DNA from: Abiotrophia defectiva ATCC 49176 | Lineage (GTDB): Bacteria > Bacillota > Bacilli > Lactobacillales > Aerococcaceae | DNA length: 64,000 bases | NCBI RefSeq assembly: GCF_000160075.2 | Contig: NZ_KI535340.1 | Location: 586,611 to 650,610, forward strand | Direction of reading: 5' to 3' | Shown here: positions 1-8,764 of the stretch, in pieces | How the letters are laid out: every line of letters begins with the position of its first letter | Numbering within the stretch: position 1 is the first letter of the stretch | Translations under genes and position numbers: made by a program | Notes under the pieces: generated by a model | The model's database searches: none | What the model saw: only the letters and a program-made list of their open reading frames with translations | Told to the model about the DNA's origin: nothing

Positions 1-818
1 ATGGTTGCCCCTTTTGGTAACCAGAATGGTAAACCAGAACCTACTTCCTTAGATACCATGAAGATACCCAGTTCTTTCCCTAATTTACGGTGGTCACGTT
101 CCTTAGCTTCTTGGCGTAGACGCAAGAATTCATCTAGGTCAGCCTGCTTGAAGAAGGCTGTCCCGTAAACCCGTTGCATCATCTTATTATCAGAGTTACC
201 ACGCCAGTAAGCCCCAGCCAAGCTAAGCAGCTTGAAGACCTTAATCTTGCCTGTTGATGGTACGTGAATCCCACGGCAGAGGTCAGTAAAGTCTTCTTGT
301 TGGTAGACAGTGATGACTTCATCTGCTGGTAGGTCTGTGATCAATTCCACCTTATAAGGGTCGTGCTTGAAGAGTTCGAGAGCCTCAGCTCGAGATACTT
401 CCCGTCTTACAATTGGGTAGTTCTGGCTGATGATTTTCTTCATTTCCTTCTCAACTGCAGGCAGGTCGTCTTCAGTTAATTGGACTTCCTTGTCAGTATC
501 GTAGTAGAAACCTGATTCAATGGCAGGCCCTACCCCAAAATGAATACCAGGATAGAGGCGAGTTAAGGCGTGAGCCATCAAGTGGGCGGTTGAGTGACGC
601 ATAATTTCTAAGGCTTCTGGGCTCTTGTCAGTGATGATTTCGATGGCCCCGTCAGCTTCCAAAGGACGGTCGTGGTCCACCAATTGACCTTGGAATTTGC
701 CGGCTAGGGTTGCTTTGGCTAAAGAAGAGCCGATGCTAGCAGCCACTTGATCGACAGTGACACCCTTGTCATAGTGACGGACACTGCCGTCAGGGAAAGT
801 TAAGGCGATTTGAGACAT
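1..818 (-). CDS. thrS: Threonyl-tRNA synthetase, N-terminal part (gene runs off the window)
   Basis: Charges tRNA-Thr with threonine in the cytoplasm. About 272 N-terminal codons are present and the reading frame is still open at base 1. The visible part begins [13 protein letters not shown], a TGS domain (about residues 1-62). The editing domain follows, with the zinc-site pattern [10 protein letters not shown]. The start of the class II catalytic core is also present. The ATG at 816-818 is preceded by GAGGAGG at good spacing, which fixes the start. A full threonine T-box leader lies upstream (872-1140), so expression should respond to uncharged tRNA-Thr. The next gene upstream on the same strand ends inside the thrS promoter, so thrS is probably its own unit. 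Identity is very secure; only the C-terminal catalytic and anticodon-binding parts lie outside the window. Confidence 0.97.
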   Translation of the reverse strand, partial: MSQIALTFPDGSVRHYDKGVTVDQVAASIGSSLAKATLAGKFQGQLVDHDRPLEADGAIEIITDKSPEALEIMRHSTAHLMAHALTRLYPGIHFGVGPAIESGFYYDTDKEVQLTEDDLPAVEKEMKKIISQNYPIVRREVSRAEALELFKHDPYKVELITDLPADEVITVYQQEDFTDLCRGIHVPSTGKIKVFKLLSLAGAYWRGNSDNKMMQRVYGTAFFKQADLDEFLRLRQEAKERDHRKLGKELGIFMVSKEVGSGLPFWLPKGAT

Positions 819-871
819 AATAGTTCCTCCTCATTGGATAATAGTGCTTGGTCGACAGTCTTAATCATTGG

Positions 872-1140
872 AAAGAAAAATCCCATTGACTCTGGTATTG
901 CGACACAGAGTCAATGGGACGTTGATAACGTGGTTCCACCCAAATTTGCTTCTGCCACTGGCAAAAGCCTCTTGGTGCTGGTAACGGGAGCGACCGTCTT
1001 GACTTAACAGGCTAGTTATTGCCCTTAGGCCAAGAATCAGTGAAGAGGTAAGCAACTATAGCGCCAGGATGTTGCACCAACCCATCCCTCTCTTGTCAAC
1101 GCGTCTAGCCACTCATGGCTTCACTCTCGATTAAGATTCT
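872..1140 (-). promoter_or_regulatory. Threonine T-box riboswitch leader of thrS
   Basis: Read on the minus strand. A Stem I base is formed by AGAATC/GATTCT and AGTGAAG/CTTCACT. The specifier triplet ACC (threonine; plus-strand GGT at 1047-1049) lies directly beside the closing CTTCACT strand. The antiterminator T-box signature GGGTGGAACCACG is at 929-941. An intrinsic terminator follows, with stem CCCATTGACTCTG/CAGAGTCAATGGG (881-919) and a T-rich tail at 871-881. This is the standard transcription-attenuating T-box architecture: uncharged tRNA-Thr stabilises the antiterminator and allows thrS to be read. Confidence 0.95.
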
Positions 1141-1146
1141 AGATAT

Positions 1147-1175
1147 GTTATACCACTTTTGCTTGAAGAATTCAA
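1147..1175 (-). promoter_or_regulatory. Promoter of the thrS T-box transcript
   Basis: On the minus strand a -35 TTGAAT (1170-1175) and a -10 TATAAC (1147-1152) are separated by 17 bp. This places transcription start near 1140, just before Stem I of the T-box. The -35 lies directly next to the 3' end of the upstream ArAE gene (stop at 1179). Confidence 0.75.
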
Positions 1176-1178
1176 GCC

Positions 1179-2159
1179 CTAATCCTGTCCCGTCTGCCAA
1201 TCTTGGGCATAGGTCTGGTAGAAGGATACCTTAAGGGCGATAAAGCGACTCAGGTCATTCAAGAGTTGGAAGAGGCGGGCCCGATTCTCGAACTCCTGTC
1301 GGCTGACTGGCAAAGGTCGCTCCCGATAATAAGCTAGCAAGGCCTGAATATCAGCCATAAGATAAGTGCCTGGATTGGCCGTTTCCAACTGACTGGCCGT
1401 CAGATAGAAAATACCGGCCAAGACCTTGCTTTCTTCGCTCTCTAAGAAACAGTCTGGCAAGGTGGTCATCATCTGCTCCAAAAGCTGGGCCTGAGCCTGG
1501 CGCATTTCAACATAGTGGACATCATAATTGGTCTGCTTGAAGAGGCGGTTGTCACGATCAGCCAATACCGTGGTCAGGGCCGCCTCCAGTTCCTGGTTAA
1601 GGGCCGCTAAGGCGGCTAAGTCCGTTTCTTTTCTAGCTTGGGGCTGGCGCAAGGAATCATGAATAGTCAAAAGCAGTTGGCGTAACTGTTCTTCGATGCG
1701 CTCCCTGTGGGCCAGAATCAGGTCTTCTTTGGAAGGCATATAGCTATTAAAGGCTAGGGCTAGCCCTGCCCCGATGGCAAAGAGCCCCACTTGATTGAGC
1801 CAATAGGAGGTAGCTAGCGACTGCCAACCTAAGAGTTGGGTGACGAGAACCGTGCTAGCCACCAGACCCGACATGAGCTGGAGCCGATAGCTAAGGGGCA
1901 CATAGATGACCAGGAAGAGGGCTAGGCTCAGCAAATTAAAGCCCAGACCAGCAAAGAGCAACCAAGCCAGAGCCAAGGCCAATACCATGGACACTAGACG
2001 CTCTTGGGCCAACTTGAGTGTGGTCCGGCGCGTATCCGACAAGCTCAAAAGGGCAATAACGCCAGCCGTCATCGGATTCAAGAGCCCTAGCGCCTGAGCG
2101 GTCAGCGCCGCCGCTAAGACAGCTAGGGTATATTTAGCAGTTCGCAATGGCAGGGACAT
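1179..2159 (-). CDS. Aromatic acid exporter (ArAE) family membrane protein
   Basis: Probable inner-membrane efflux protein of the ArAE/DUF939 family (326 aa). The N-terminal half (about residues 8-140) is almost wholly hydrophobic and forms several closely packed membrane segments, including an early LNPMTAGVIALLSL stretch. The C-terminal half is a charged, helical cytoplasmic domain of the kind seen in Gram-positive family members (ArAE_1 plus its C-terminal partner). The start ATG has GGGAGGG upstream. Family members are linked to export of aromatic acids, but most Firmicute copies have no proven substrate and none is indicated here. It stands alone between thrS and a divergent small gene. 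Confidence 0.8.
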   Translation of the reverse strand: MSLPLRTAKYTLAVLAAALTAQALGLLNPMTAGVIALLSLSDTRRTTLKLAQERLVSMVLALALAWLLFAGLGFNLLSLALFLVIYVPLSYRLQLMSGLVASTVLVTQLLGWQSLATSYWLNQVGLFAIGAGLALAFNSYMPSKEDLILAHRERIEEQLRQLLLTIHDSLRQPQARKETDLAALAALNQELEAALTTVLADRDNRLFKQTNYDVHYVEMRQAQAQLLEQMMTTLPDCFLESEESKVLAGIFYLTASQLETANPGTYLMADIQALLAYYRERPLPVSRQEFENRARLFQLLNDLSRFIALKVSFYQTYAQDWQTGQD

Positions 2160-2311
2160 GGCGCCCCCTCCCTTCTCTTATCTTTTTCTTCTATTGTTAT
2201 ACCATCTGCGCTGAAAAATAACAATCCCCACTAGTATTTTAGCTATCTTCACAAAATCTTCGCAATTATTAGCTATACTATGAAAGTACACCCCGAAAAG
2301 GAGCCATATCC

Positions 2312-2611
2312 ATGCCTAACCCCAAGCTTACCAAGGGTTTCCGCCTAGCAGCCACTGTGCTAATTGACAATTACTGGATTCCCCGACAGGAAGTTGAACG
2401 CTACTTGGCCCGCCGTCAATACTGGTCTCAAAGGCTTATGACCTACATGAGCCAGGCTGGTTGGCAAGCTCAACTTGCCTTTGAAGGTAGCCAAGACGGC
2501 TTAGCCGTGCTAGGCCTAGATGGGCAAGGCCAAATCCAGGCCCTCATCCACCTGGATCCAGCCAATCTGGCTGCCTTGGAAGCCGGTAGTGCCCCGGAAG
2601 AACTCTTCTAA
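2312..2611 (+). CDS. Small hypothetical protein (99 aa)
   Basis: I do not recognise this protein. It has a proper start (AAGGAG about 8 nt before the ATG) and codon use like its neighbours, so it is probably real. There is no signal peptide or membrane segment. The N-terminal half is basic and aromatic (KGFRLAATVLIDNYWIPRQ, then a charged helix with YLARRQYWSQR). The C-terminal half is acidic and hydrophobic (about residues 55-99). It lies between the divergent ArAE gene and dacA, about 100 bp from dacA, and could be read alone or with it. It is cytoplasmic by composition and no function can be assigned. Confidence 0.6.
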   Translation: MPNPKLTKGFRLAATVLIDNYWIPRQEVERYLARRQYWSQRLMTYMSQAGWQAQLAFEGSQDGLAVLGLDGQGQIQALIHLDPANLAALEAGSAPEELF

Positions 2612-2645
2612 ATGCCTGCCTAATACGAAATATAGGCTAAATTTA

Positions 2646-2675
2646 TTGGCATAAGGTTCTTTTTTCTGATACAAT
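2646..2675 (+). promoter_or_regulatory. Promoter of the D,D-carboxypeptidase gene
   Basis: A -35 TTGGCA (2646-2651) and a -10 TACAAT (2670-2675) are 18 bp apart. The -10 is preceded by TGA, giving an extended -10 element. The start codon is about 38 bp downstream of the -10. Confidence 0.6.
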
Positions 2676-2712
2676 GACTATATAGGTCCAAATAACAGGA
2701 GGATTAGACTCG

Positions 2713-3930
2713 ATGACCAAGTTACATACTAAGCTCGTTTTACTCACTCTAGCGAGCACCACCCTACTAGGTTTAGCTAGCCCTATTATGGCCCAAGAGC
2801 TAAAGAAAACCCCAGACTTAACTAAGGATTTTAGCCAAAGTCAAGCTAGCCAAGCATCTAGCTTCACCATGCCGAGTGGCTACCCTGAGGAATTGAATAG
2901 CTTAACCGAAGATACCCGTTCTTATGTCGTGATTGACCAAGATACCCACAAGGTCTTGATGGAACGTGAAGGGAATAAGCCTTACCCAATTGCTTCCATG
3001 TCCAAAATTATGTCAGTTTACTTGACCTACAAAGCCATCGAGGAAGGCAAAATTAAACTAGACGATAAGATTAAGGTACCTGAAGCCATTGTCCGTGATT
3101 TCACCGATAATGCGGAATTATCTAATGCTGGTCTAGTGACCGATGCAGAATACACCGTCCAGGACCTCTTATACGGGATTATGTTAGCATCTGGTAACGA
3201 TGCGACTACCCTTCTGATGTCTCACATCTACGGTTCTGAACAAGAAGCTGTTGCTGCCATTCGTCGCCAACTCGATGAATGGGGGATTGAGAACTATGAG
3301 TTCTACACCACTTCTGGGGCGCCTAACAAGTACCTACCAGAAAGCTACTGGATTGAAGGCTCAACCAAGGACAGCCAAAACAAGATGTCAGCAGCTGATG
3401 TTGCCTTAATGGCCCAATACATCACTGAAAAGTATCCACAAATCTTAGAACTGTCTTCTGCCCGTGAATACACCATGGCCAAAGACAGTGACCATCCAAT
3501 TAAAATGGCCAACAACAACTTGTTGCTTGAAGGGGCTCAATATGGCCGCCCAGGCGTAACGGGGCTGAAGTCAGGTTATACAGATGAAGCCGGCAAATGC
3601 TTCGTCACCACCACGACTGAAAATGGCCGTAAGATGATTGCCGTTGTCATGGGGGTTCAAGAACCTTACTCTTCTTATGAAGAAACCAAGATTCTCTTGG
3701 ATGGCTTGAACAAGCATCCTGACCTCTATCAATTAGAAGGCTTGGCTACCAACCTCTTGCCAACTCAAGCAGAGAAGGAAGCTCAAGCTGCCAAAGCCGC
3801 TTCTGAAGAAGCCGCAAGCAAGGCCCAAGCAGCGGGTAGCAACAAAGAAGAAAATGTTGAAAGTCTTCCTAACCGCCGCAACAACCCATTCACTAACTTT
3901 ATGCGTAGTATCTTTGGGATCTTTAATTAA
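2713..3930 (+). CDS. dacA: D-alanyl-D-alanine carboxypeptidase (PBP5/DacA type)
   Basis: Trims the terminal D-Ala from peptidoglycan pentapeptides at the outer face of the membrane. A signal peptide covers residues 1-27, with likely cleavage after SPIMA. The penicillin-binding motifs are SMSK at 95-98 (nucleophile S95, K98), SGN at 160-162, and KSG at 286-288 in place of the commoner KTG. A linker rich in Ala, Glu and Lys (about 355-375) leads to a short amphipathic C-terminal helix ending FMRSIFGIFN, the usual membrane-surface anchor of this family. The ribosome site is AGGAGG. A rho-independent terminator follows. It converges on an L,D-transpeptidase gene whose enzyme uses the tetrapeptides that a DacA makes, a functional pairing worth noting. 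Confidence 0.93.
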   Translation: MTKLHTKLVLLTLASTTLLGLASPIMAQELKKTPDLTKDFSQSQASQASSFTMPSGYPEELNSLTEDTRSYVVIDQDTHKVLMEREGNKPYPIASMSKIMSVYLTYKAIEEGKIKLDDKIKVPEAIVRDFTDNAELSNAGLVTDAEYTVQDLLYGIMLASGNDATTLLMSHIYGSEQEAVAAIRRQLDEWGIENYEFYTTSGAPNKYLPESYWIEGSTKDSQNKMSAADVALMAQYITEKYPQILELSSAREYTMAKDSDHPIKMANNNLLLEGAQYGRPGVTGLKSGYTDEAGKCFVTTTTENGRKMIAVVMGVQEPYSSYEETKILLDGLNKHPDLYQLEGLATNLLPTQAEKEAQAAKAASEEAASKAQAAGSNKEENVESLPNRRNNPFTNFMRSIFGIFN

Positions 3931-3937
3931 GACTTAT

Positions 3938-3970
3938 ACCGGCTGAGACCAGCGCTCAGCTGGTTTTTTT
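3938..3970 (+). terminator. Rho-independent terminator of dacA
   Basis: The stem ACC-GCTGAG / CTCAGC-GGT has a short loop and is followed by seven T residues (3964-3970). It lies 8 bp after the dacA stop codon. Confidence 0.85.
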
Positions 3971-3979
3971 AATACAATA

Positions 3980-4019
3980 AAACTTCCCATTATATCATAT
4001 ATGATATAATGGGAAGTTT
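3980..4019. repeat. 40-bp perfect palindrome between convergent genes
   Basis: Two 20-bp arms without mismatch are centred between 3999 and 4000. The outer half is AACTTCCC/GGGAAGTT and the inner part is A/T only with a central CATATATG. It lies between the dacA terminator and the terminator of the opposing gene. A short C-plus-T run follows on the plus strand, so it may be an additional bidirectional terminator. The length and perfection are more than termination needs. Confidence 0.8.
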
Positions 4020-4035
4020 CTTTTGCGACAATCAC

Positions 4036-4065
4036 TAAAAAAACGAGACCTAAGGGTCTCGTTTT
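4036..4065 (-). terminator. Terminator of the L,D-transpeptidase gene
   Basis: The stem CGAGACC/GGTCTCG (4044-4061) is flanked by A and T runs on both sides, so it can act in both directions. It lies directly after the minus-strand stop codon. Confidence 0.85.
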
Positions 4066-4072
4066 CTTGCTT

Positions 4073-5458
4073 TTAGTTAAAGACGATAACAGGTGTACCG
4101 TACTCTACGTTTTCATAGATGGTTGCTGCTGCATCAAGTGGTGAGTTGACACAGCCTAAGGAACCACTGTAGGTCCAGACATCACCACCAAATTGGCTTT
4201 GCCATGGTGCGTCGTGAATCCCTTGGGATTTATCATCGAAACGCATCCAGTAGTTAACTGGTACAGAGTAGTCTACCCGGTAGAACTGGTTGTAACCCTT
4301 GAGTCGGGTCCCAGAAAGCTTCTCAATGATGGCCCCTGCCCCAGGAACTGTTTCAGCTGCTGGTTGACCTGTAACCACAGGAGCTTCCAAGATTTTCTTG
4401 TGATCCTTATAGAGGAACATGGTTTGGTTGGCGATATCGACTTCCACGTAGGTTGGGCCGATATCATCCTTGGCGTTAGGTACGCCACCAGTTGAGTTAA
4501 CGGCAGGTTCACGCTTAACTGGTTGATGAGCCAGTAGTTCTTGTTCCAATTTGTCAACTTCTTGGTCGACTTCAATACCCCAGCCCATAATGCCTGGCGG
4601 CACTTCAACTATCCCGCGTAAGGTAGACTTGAATTCACGTGTCTTATTATAGGTAGAATATTTTTCATTCAAACCTTGAACGTAAGCCTTAATGGCTTCG
4701 CGGTCGAAGCTGACTTGGTTATTTTCGTCAAAGTGCATCCAAGATTCAATGGTCTTGGTCGGAATTTGAACATCATCGCCGGCAATCTGAAGGACGATTG
4801 GGTTCTCACTATATTGCTTAATTAAACCAAGTGCAGATTTCATGGTGTCGCTATCAGCTTGAATCGCTGCCTTGGCATAAGCCTGGCTGACATCCACACT
4901 GTTCTTTTCTTGTGTGGCCGCAACTAACATGTCTTGAGCCAGGCTATCGGTATCAACCTGAGTCCCTGTCACGTCCGGCTTCACTTGGTAGCCATCTGCT
5001 TCACTATATTCGATGCTAGCATCTGTCGCCGCTTGGCGTTGACTATTGTCAATGCCTTTGGCTACCAAGACTTGAGCTGCCTTGGTTTTATCTACATGGA
5101 CCATGTTGGAGTCTACCTTAACATCTTGGTGACTACCAAAGCTTAAGGGCCACATCACTGGATCTTGCTGGTTGAAGAGTTGACCCACCGCCTTATCCAA
5201 GTCATAACTTGGTGATAATTCAGCCAAGGTCACTTGGGCAGTAGTTTTCCCATTCTCTTGCAAGTTAATTTGGCGCTTGCCAAGTTCTTCAGCAATCTTT
5301 TCTTGGGCTTGGGCCTGAGTTAAGCCCATAAGCGGAATATCTCCAAAGTAGCTACCGAAGGTGAAGCGATCTAGGAAGAAGATCAAGCCCCCGATATAGG
5401 CTACTGCTAATAAACCCAGAAGAATCATGCTGTATTTCAAAAAGCGTTTCATTGGCAA
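4073..5458 (-). CDS. L,D-transpeptidase (YkuD fold) with peptidoglycan-binding-like domain
   Basis: Forms 3-3 crosslinks, or attaches tetrapeptide stems, in peptidoglycan outside the cell. One N-terminal membrane anchor spans about residues 8-30. A long extracellular region follows (about 35-325) resembling the PG_binding_4 domains of Gram-positive L,D-transpeptidases. The C-terminal YkuD catalytic domain covers about 330-461. Catalytic residues visible are H415 (in GIHDAPW) and C436 in SGSLGCVN; the residue before GC is Leu where many enzymes have His (SHGC). The start is ATG at 5456-5458. Beta-lactams other than carbapenems generally do not inhibit this family. It has its own promoter inside the end of gatB and converges on dacA. 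Confidence 0.92.
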   Translation of the reverse strand: MPMKRFLKYSMILLGLLAVAYIGGLIFFLDRFTFGSYFGDIPLMGLTQAQAQEKIAEELGKRQINLQENGKTTAQVTLAELSPSYDLDKAVGQLFNQQDPVMWPLSFGSHQDVKVDSNMVHVDKTKAAQVLVAKGIDNSQRQAATDASIEYSEADGYQVKPDVTGTQVDTDSLAQDMLVAATQEKNSVDVSQAYAKAAIQADSDTMKSALGLIKQYSENPIVLQIAGDDVQIPTKTIESWMHFDENNQVSFDREAIKAYVQGLNEKYSTYNKTREFKSTLRGIVEVPPGIMGWGIEVDQEVDKLEQELLAHQPVKREPAVNSTGGVPNAKDDIGPTYVEVDIANQTMFLYKDHKKILEAPVVTGQPAAETVPGAGAIIEKLSGTRLKGYNQFYRVDYSVPVNYWMRFDDKSQGIHDAPWQSQFGGDVWTYSGSLGCVNSPLDAAATIYENVEYGTPVIVFN

Positions 5459-5488
5459 ATCCCCTATCTAAAATTATCGTTACTCTCT

Positions 5489-5516
5489 ATTATACGTTTA
5501 GATGAAGGTTTGTAAA
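5489..5516 (-). promoter_or_regulatory. Promoter of the L,D-transpeptidase gene
   Basis: On the minus strand a -35 TTTACA (5511-5516) and a -10 TATAAT (5489-5494) are 16 bp apart. The -35 lies inside the last codons of gatB, and no terminator was seen between gatB and this gene, so read-through is also possible. Confidence 0.7.
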
Positions 5517-6931
5517 GTCTTAATCAACAATTGGTTGACGACTTGTGGGTTGGCTTGCCCTTTAGATACCTTCATAATTTGACCGACTAAGAAGCCAACA
5601 GCTCGGTCTTTCCCGTTACGATAGTCTTCGACAGAGGCTTGGTTGGCCTCCAAGACTTGATCAATAATGGCTTGGATTTGCGCTGGGTCGCTAATTTGGG
5701 CCATGCCACGTTCTTGGACAATGACATCCGCATCGCCACCCTCAGTCACCAGAATCTTGAAGAGTTGCTTAGCAATCTTAGAAGAAATGGTCCCTGATTC
5801 AATCAAACGAATCATTTGCGCTAGGTTGTGTGGCGTCAATTGAGTCCCTGATAAGGTAGTTTTGGCACTGTTCAAGTAAGCCGACACTTCACCCATGAGC
5901 CAGTTAGAGGCTTGTTTTGGATCTGCGCCTTCTGCCACAGTAGCCTGGAAGAAATCTGACATTTCCTTGGTCAAGGTCAAGACCATGGCGTCATAGGCAG
6001 GTAGACCGAATTCCTTGATATAGCGTGCCCGACGGCTATCTGGCATTTCAGGAATGGTAGATTTTACAGCTTCTACCCATTCAAGTGCAATAGTAATCCA
6101 AGGTAGGTCTGGTTCAGGGAAGTAGCGGTAGTCTGCAGACCCTTCCTTAACCCGCATGAGCAAGGTCTTCCCAGTCGCTTCATCGTAACGACGAGTTTCT
6201 TGCCCAATCTTACCACCCGCTAAGAGCACTTGGGCTTGACGTTTCTCTTCGTAAGCCAAGCCCTTCTTAACGAAGTTGAAGGAGTTGAGGTTCTTGAGCT
6301 CAGTCTTAGTCCCGAAAGCTTCTTGCCCATAAGGACGGAGGGAAATGTTGGCATCGCAACGCATAGACCCTTCTTCCATCTTAACATCAGAAACTTCAGT
6401 ATACATGATTTTCTCGCGCAAAGCTTCCAAGTAAGCATAGGCTTCTTCCGGTGAGCGAATGTCCGCTTCAGAGACAATCTCAATCAGAGGAGTCCCTTGA
6501 CGGTTAAGGTCGACATAAGAATAGCCATCACTAGCATGGGTGTTCTTACCCGCGTCTTCTTCCAAGTGTAGACGCTCGATGCGAATACGCTTGGTTTGGC
6601 CATCGACTTCAATGTCAATGTAACCATTTAACCCGATTGGCGTATCAAATTGAGAAATTTGGTAGGCCTTAGGGTTATCTGGGTAGAAGTAGTTCTTGCG
6701 GTCGAACTTCATTTCAGGCGCGATTTGGCAGTTAAGCGCTAAAGCTGCTCGCATACCAAATTCAATGGCCCGTTTATTAACTACTGGCAAGACACCAGGG
6801 TAACCCCAGTCGATTTCGTTGGTGTTGGTGTTAGGTTCGGCCCCGAAATGTGCAGGCGATGGGCTGAACATCTTGGAATCAGTCTTCAATTCCACGTGGA
6901 CTTCAAGTCCGATAATCGTTTCAAAATTCAT
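5498..6931 (-). CDS. gatB: Asp-tRNA(Asn)/Glu-tRNA(Gln) amidotransferase subunit B
   Basis: The kinase/tRNA-binding subunit of GatCAB, which converts mischarged Glu-tRNA-Gln (and Asp-tRNA-Asn) to the amidated form in the cytoplasm. The N-terminal signature region reads [20 protein letters not shown]. The catalytic cradle runs to about residue 290, followed by the helical and YqeY-like tail domains (about 300-477). Full length for the family (477 aa). It lies 9 bp after gatA and is the last amidotransferase gene of the ligA-camS-gatC-gatA-gatB run. Confidence 0.97.
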   Translation of the reverse strand: MNFETIIGLEVHVELKTDSKMFSPSPAHFGAEPNTNTNEIDWGYPGVLPVVNKRAIEFGMRAALALNCQIAPEMKFDRKNYFYPDNPKAYQISQFDTPIGLNGYIDIEVDGQTKRIRIERLHLEEDAGKNTHASDGYSYVDLNRQGTPLIEIVSEADIRSPEEAYAYLEALREKIMYTEVSDVKMEEGSMRCDANISLRPYGQEAFGTKTELKNLNSFNFVKKGLAYEEKRQAQVLLAGGKIGQETRRYDEATGKTLLMRVKEGSADYRYFPEPDLPWITIALEWVEAVKSTIPEMPDSRRARYIKEFGLPAYDAMVLTLTKEMSDFFQATVAEGADPKQASNWLMGEVSAYLNSAKTTLSGTQLTPHNLAQMIRLIESGTISSKIAKQLFKILVTEGGDADVIVQERGMAQISDPAQIQAIIDQVLEANQASVEDYRNGKDRAVGFLVGQIMKVSKGQANPQVVNQLLIKTLQTFI

Positions 6932-6940
6932 AGCGGTCTC

Positions 6941-8407
6941 CTATTCTACGGCTGCCCGTGGGGATTGGTTGACATAGTCATGTCCGGCTTCGAAGTTAGC
7001 AGCCACTTGATAGATGGTCGCTTCATCCAATGGCTTAGCCATGAGTTGCAAGCCGATAGGAAGCCCTGCTTGGTCTAAACCAGCTGGCACTGACAAGGCT
7101 GGTAGCCCGGCCAGATTGGCTGGAACGGTCAAGAGGTCAGCCACATACATTTCAATTGGGTCTTGAATCCGACCTCCGATTTCAAAGGCCGTTGAGGTGG
7201 TCGCAGGCCCCATGATAACATCACAGGCTTGGAAGGCTTGCTCGAAGTCTTGGATAATCAAGGTCCGAACTTGGGCCGCCTTCTTGAAGTAGGCATCATA
7301 GTAACCTGAGCTCAAGCTGAAGGTCCCTAACATAATCCGGCGTTGTACTTCTGGCCCGAAACCTTCCGTCCGTGATTGCACATAGACTTCTTCCAGGGTT
7401 TGCGCGCTTTGCGAACGGTAGCCATAGCGAATCCCGTCAAAGCGTTGTAAGTTAGAAGAGGCTTCTGAAGAGGCTATAATATAGTAGACATTGATCCCAT
7501 ACTTAGAGTGCGGCAAGGAAATCTCCACGATTTCTGCTCCTTGGCTTTCGAAGTAGGCAGCGGCTTGGTCCATGCGCTCGCGAATTTCTTGGTTGATGGC
7601 TTCTGAGCGATAATCCACTGGGAAACCAATCTTCAGGCCAGCTAACGGTTGGCCAATCTTCGCACTATAGTTAGTATCAATTTCAGGCAAGGAAGTTGAA
7701 TCCTTGGCATCATGACCGGCAATGGCTTCTAAGACCAAGGCGTTATCTGCAACCGTTAAGGTCATTGGCCCAATTTGGTCTAAACTAGAACCAAAGGCGA
7801 TAAGGCCATAACGAGAAACCAAACCGTAGGTTGGCTTCATCCCCACTAAACCAGTAAAGGCAGCCGGTTGGCGGATACTCCCCCCAGTGTCGGTCCCTAA
7901 GCTGGCTGGCACTTGGCGAGCTGCTACGGCTGCCGCAGAACCACCAGATGACCCACCTGGTACGCGATTCAAGTCCCAAGGGTTACGCGTCGTCTTGAAG
8001 GCCGAGCGTTCACAGCTAGCCCCCATGGCAAACTCGTCCATGTTGAGTTTCCCTACAATGATGGCACCGGCTTGGTGGAGTTTTTCTACGACCGTCGCAT
8101 CATAAGTTGGCACGAAGTCTTCCAGCATGCGGCTGGCAGCAGTGGTTACCAAGCCCTTGGTTACGATATTATCTTTAACCCCGATCGGAATCCCGTTGAG
8201 GATTGGCGCATCCGCCCCGTAGCCACGCGCATCCGCTTGAGCTGCGGCTGCTAGGGCCAAGTCTTTGTTGAGGGCCAAGAAGGCTGCCACTTGTGCATCT
8301 GTCGCTTCAATACGTTCGAAAGCCGCCCGCACTAAGTCTTGGGATGTAAATTTACCGGCTGCTAGGCCTTCTTTCATGGCTAAGATTGTCGTTGGATATT
8401 GGGTCAT
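6941..8407 (-). CDS. gatA: Asp-tRNA(Asn)/Glu-tRNA(Gln) amidotransferase subunit A
   Basis: The amidase subunit of GatCAB; it releases ammonia from glutamine for transfer to the charged tRNA. It has the amidase-signature glycine/serine-rich block (GGSSGGSAAAVAAR) with the Ser-cisSer-Lys catalytic triad, the Lys being in GVKDNI. I chose the ATG at 8405-8407 (MTQYPTTILAM, 488 aa). The open frame extends 22 codons further upstream into gatC, but the ATG at 8407 follows the gatC stop by 1 bp, is preceded by GAGGAAG, and gives the normal family N-terminus. Confidence 0.97.
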   Translation of the reverse strand: MTQYPTTILAMKEGLAAGKFTSQDLVRAAFERIEATDAQVAAFLALNKDLALAAAAQADARGYGADAPILNGIPIGVKDNIVTKGLVTTAASRMLEDFVPTYDATVVEKLHQAGAIIVGKLNMDEFAMGASCERSAFKTTRNPWDLNRVPGGSSGGSAAAVAARQVPASLGTDTGGSIRQPAAFTGLVGMKPTYGLVSRYGLIAFGSSLDQIGPMTLTVADNALVLEAIAGHDAKDSTSLPEIDTNYSAKIGQPLAGLKIGFPVDYRSEAINQEIRERMDQAAAYFESQGAEIVEISLPHSKYGINVYYIIASSEASSNLQRFDGIRYGYRSQSAQTLEEVYVQSRTEGFGPEVQRRIMLGTFSLSSGYYDAYFKKAAQVRTLIIQDFEQAFQACDVIMGPATTSTAFEIGGRIQDPIEMYVADLLTVPANLAGLPALSVPAGLDQAGLPIGLQLMAKPLDEATIYQVAANFEAGHDYVNQSPRAAVE

Positions 8408-8408
8408 C

Positions 8409-8705
8409 TTAGGCTTCCTCACTTTCCATGATGGCTGGTACTTGAATGAAGCCATCCTTGCTAGTTTTAACATTAGCTAATAATAGCTCCCGCTCAACCC
8501 CTGCTTGGGCCTTGTCTTCACGGAAGACATTGAGGAGTTGGTTGCCATGGTAAGTCGGTGCGACCCCTTGGGTATCCACTTGTTCGAGTTGCTCAACAAA
8601 GTCGATAATAGCATTGAATTCCTCGGTAAAGGCATCAATCTTGCTATCATCGAATGAGAGTTTCGCCAATTTGGCGACGTGTTTGATATCGGCTGGTTGG
8701 ACCAT
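8409..8705 (-). CDS. gatC: Asp-tRNA(Asn)/Glu-tRNA(Gln) amidotransferase subunit C
   Basis: A small subunit (98 aa) that stabilises the GatA-GatB interface. It is the expected length, with the family N-terminal pattern IKHVAKLAKLSFDD and the later FREDKAQAGVERE. Its stop codon is separated from the gatA ATG by a single base, so the two are translationally linked. About 60 bp separate it from camS upstream. Confidence 0.95.
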   Translation of the reverse strand: MVQPADIKHVAKLAKLSFDDSKIDAFTEEFNAIIDFVEQLEQVDTQGVAPTYHGNQLLNVFREDKAQAGVERELLLANVKTSKDGFIQVPAIMESEEA

Positions 8706-8764
8706 GCGATTCTTCCTTTCTGATACTGACTTTATTTGCTAGTTGATAGAGGCACGAGCGGACC

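Noticed and set aside
4193..4495. Open frame on the plus strand inside the L,D-transpeptidase gene
   Set aside because: Antisense shadow of a well-supported gene; no ribosome site.
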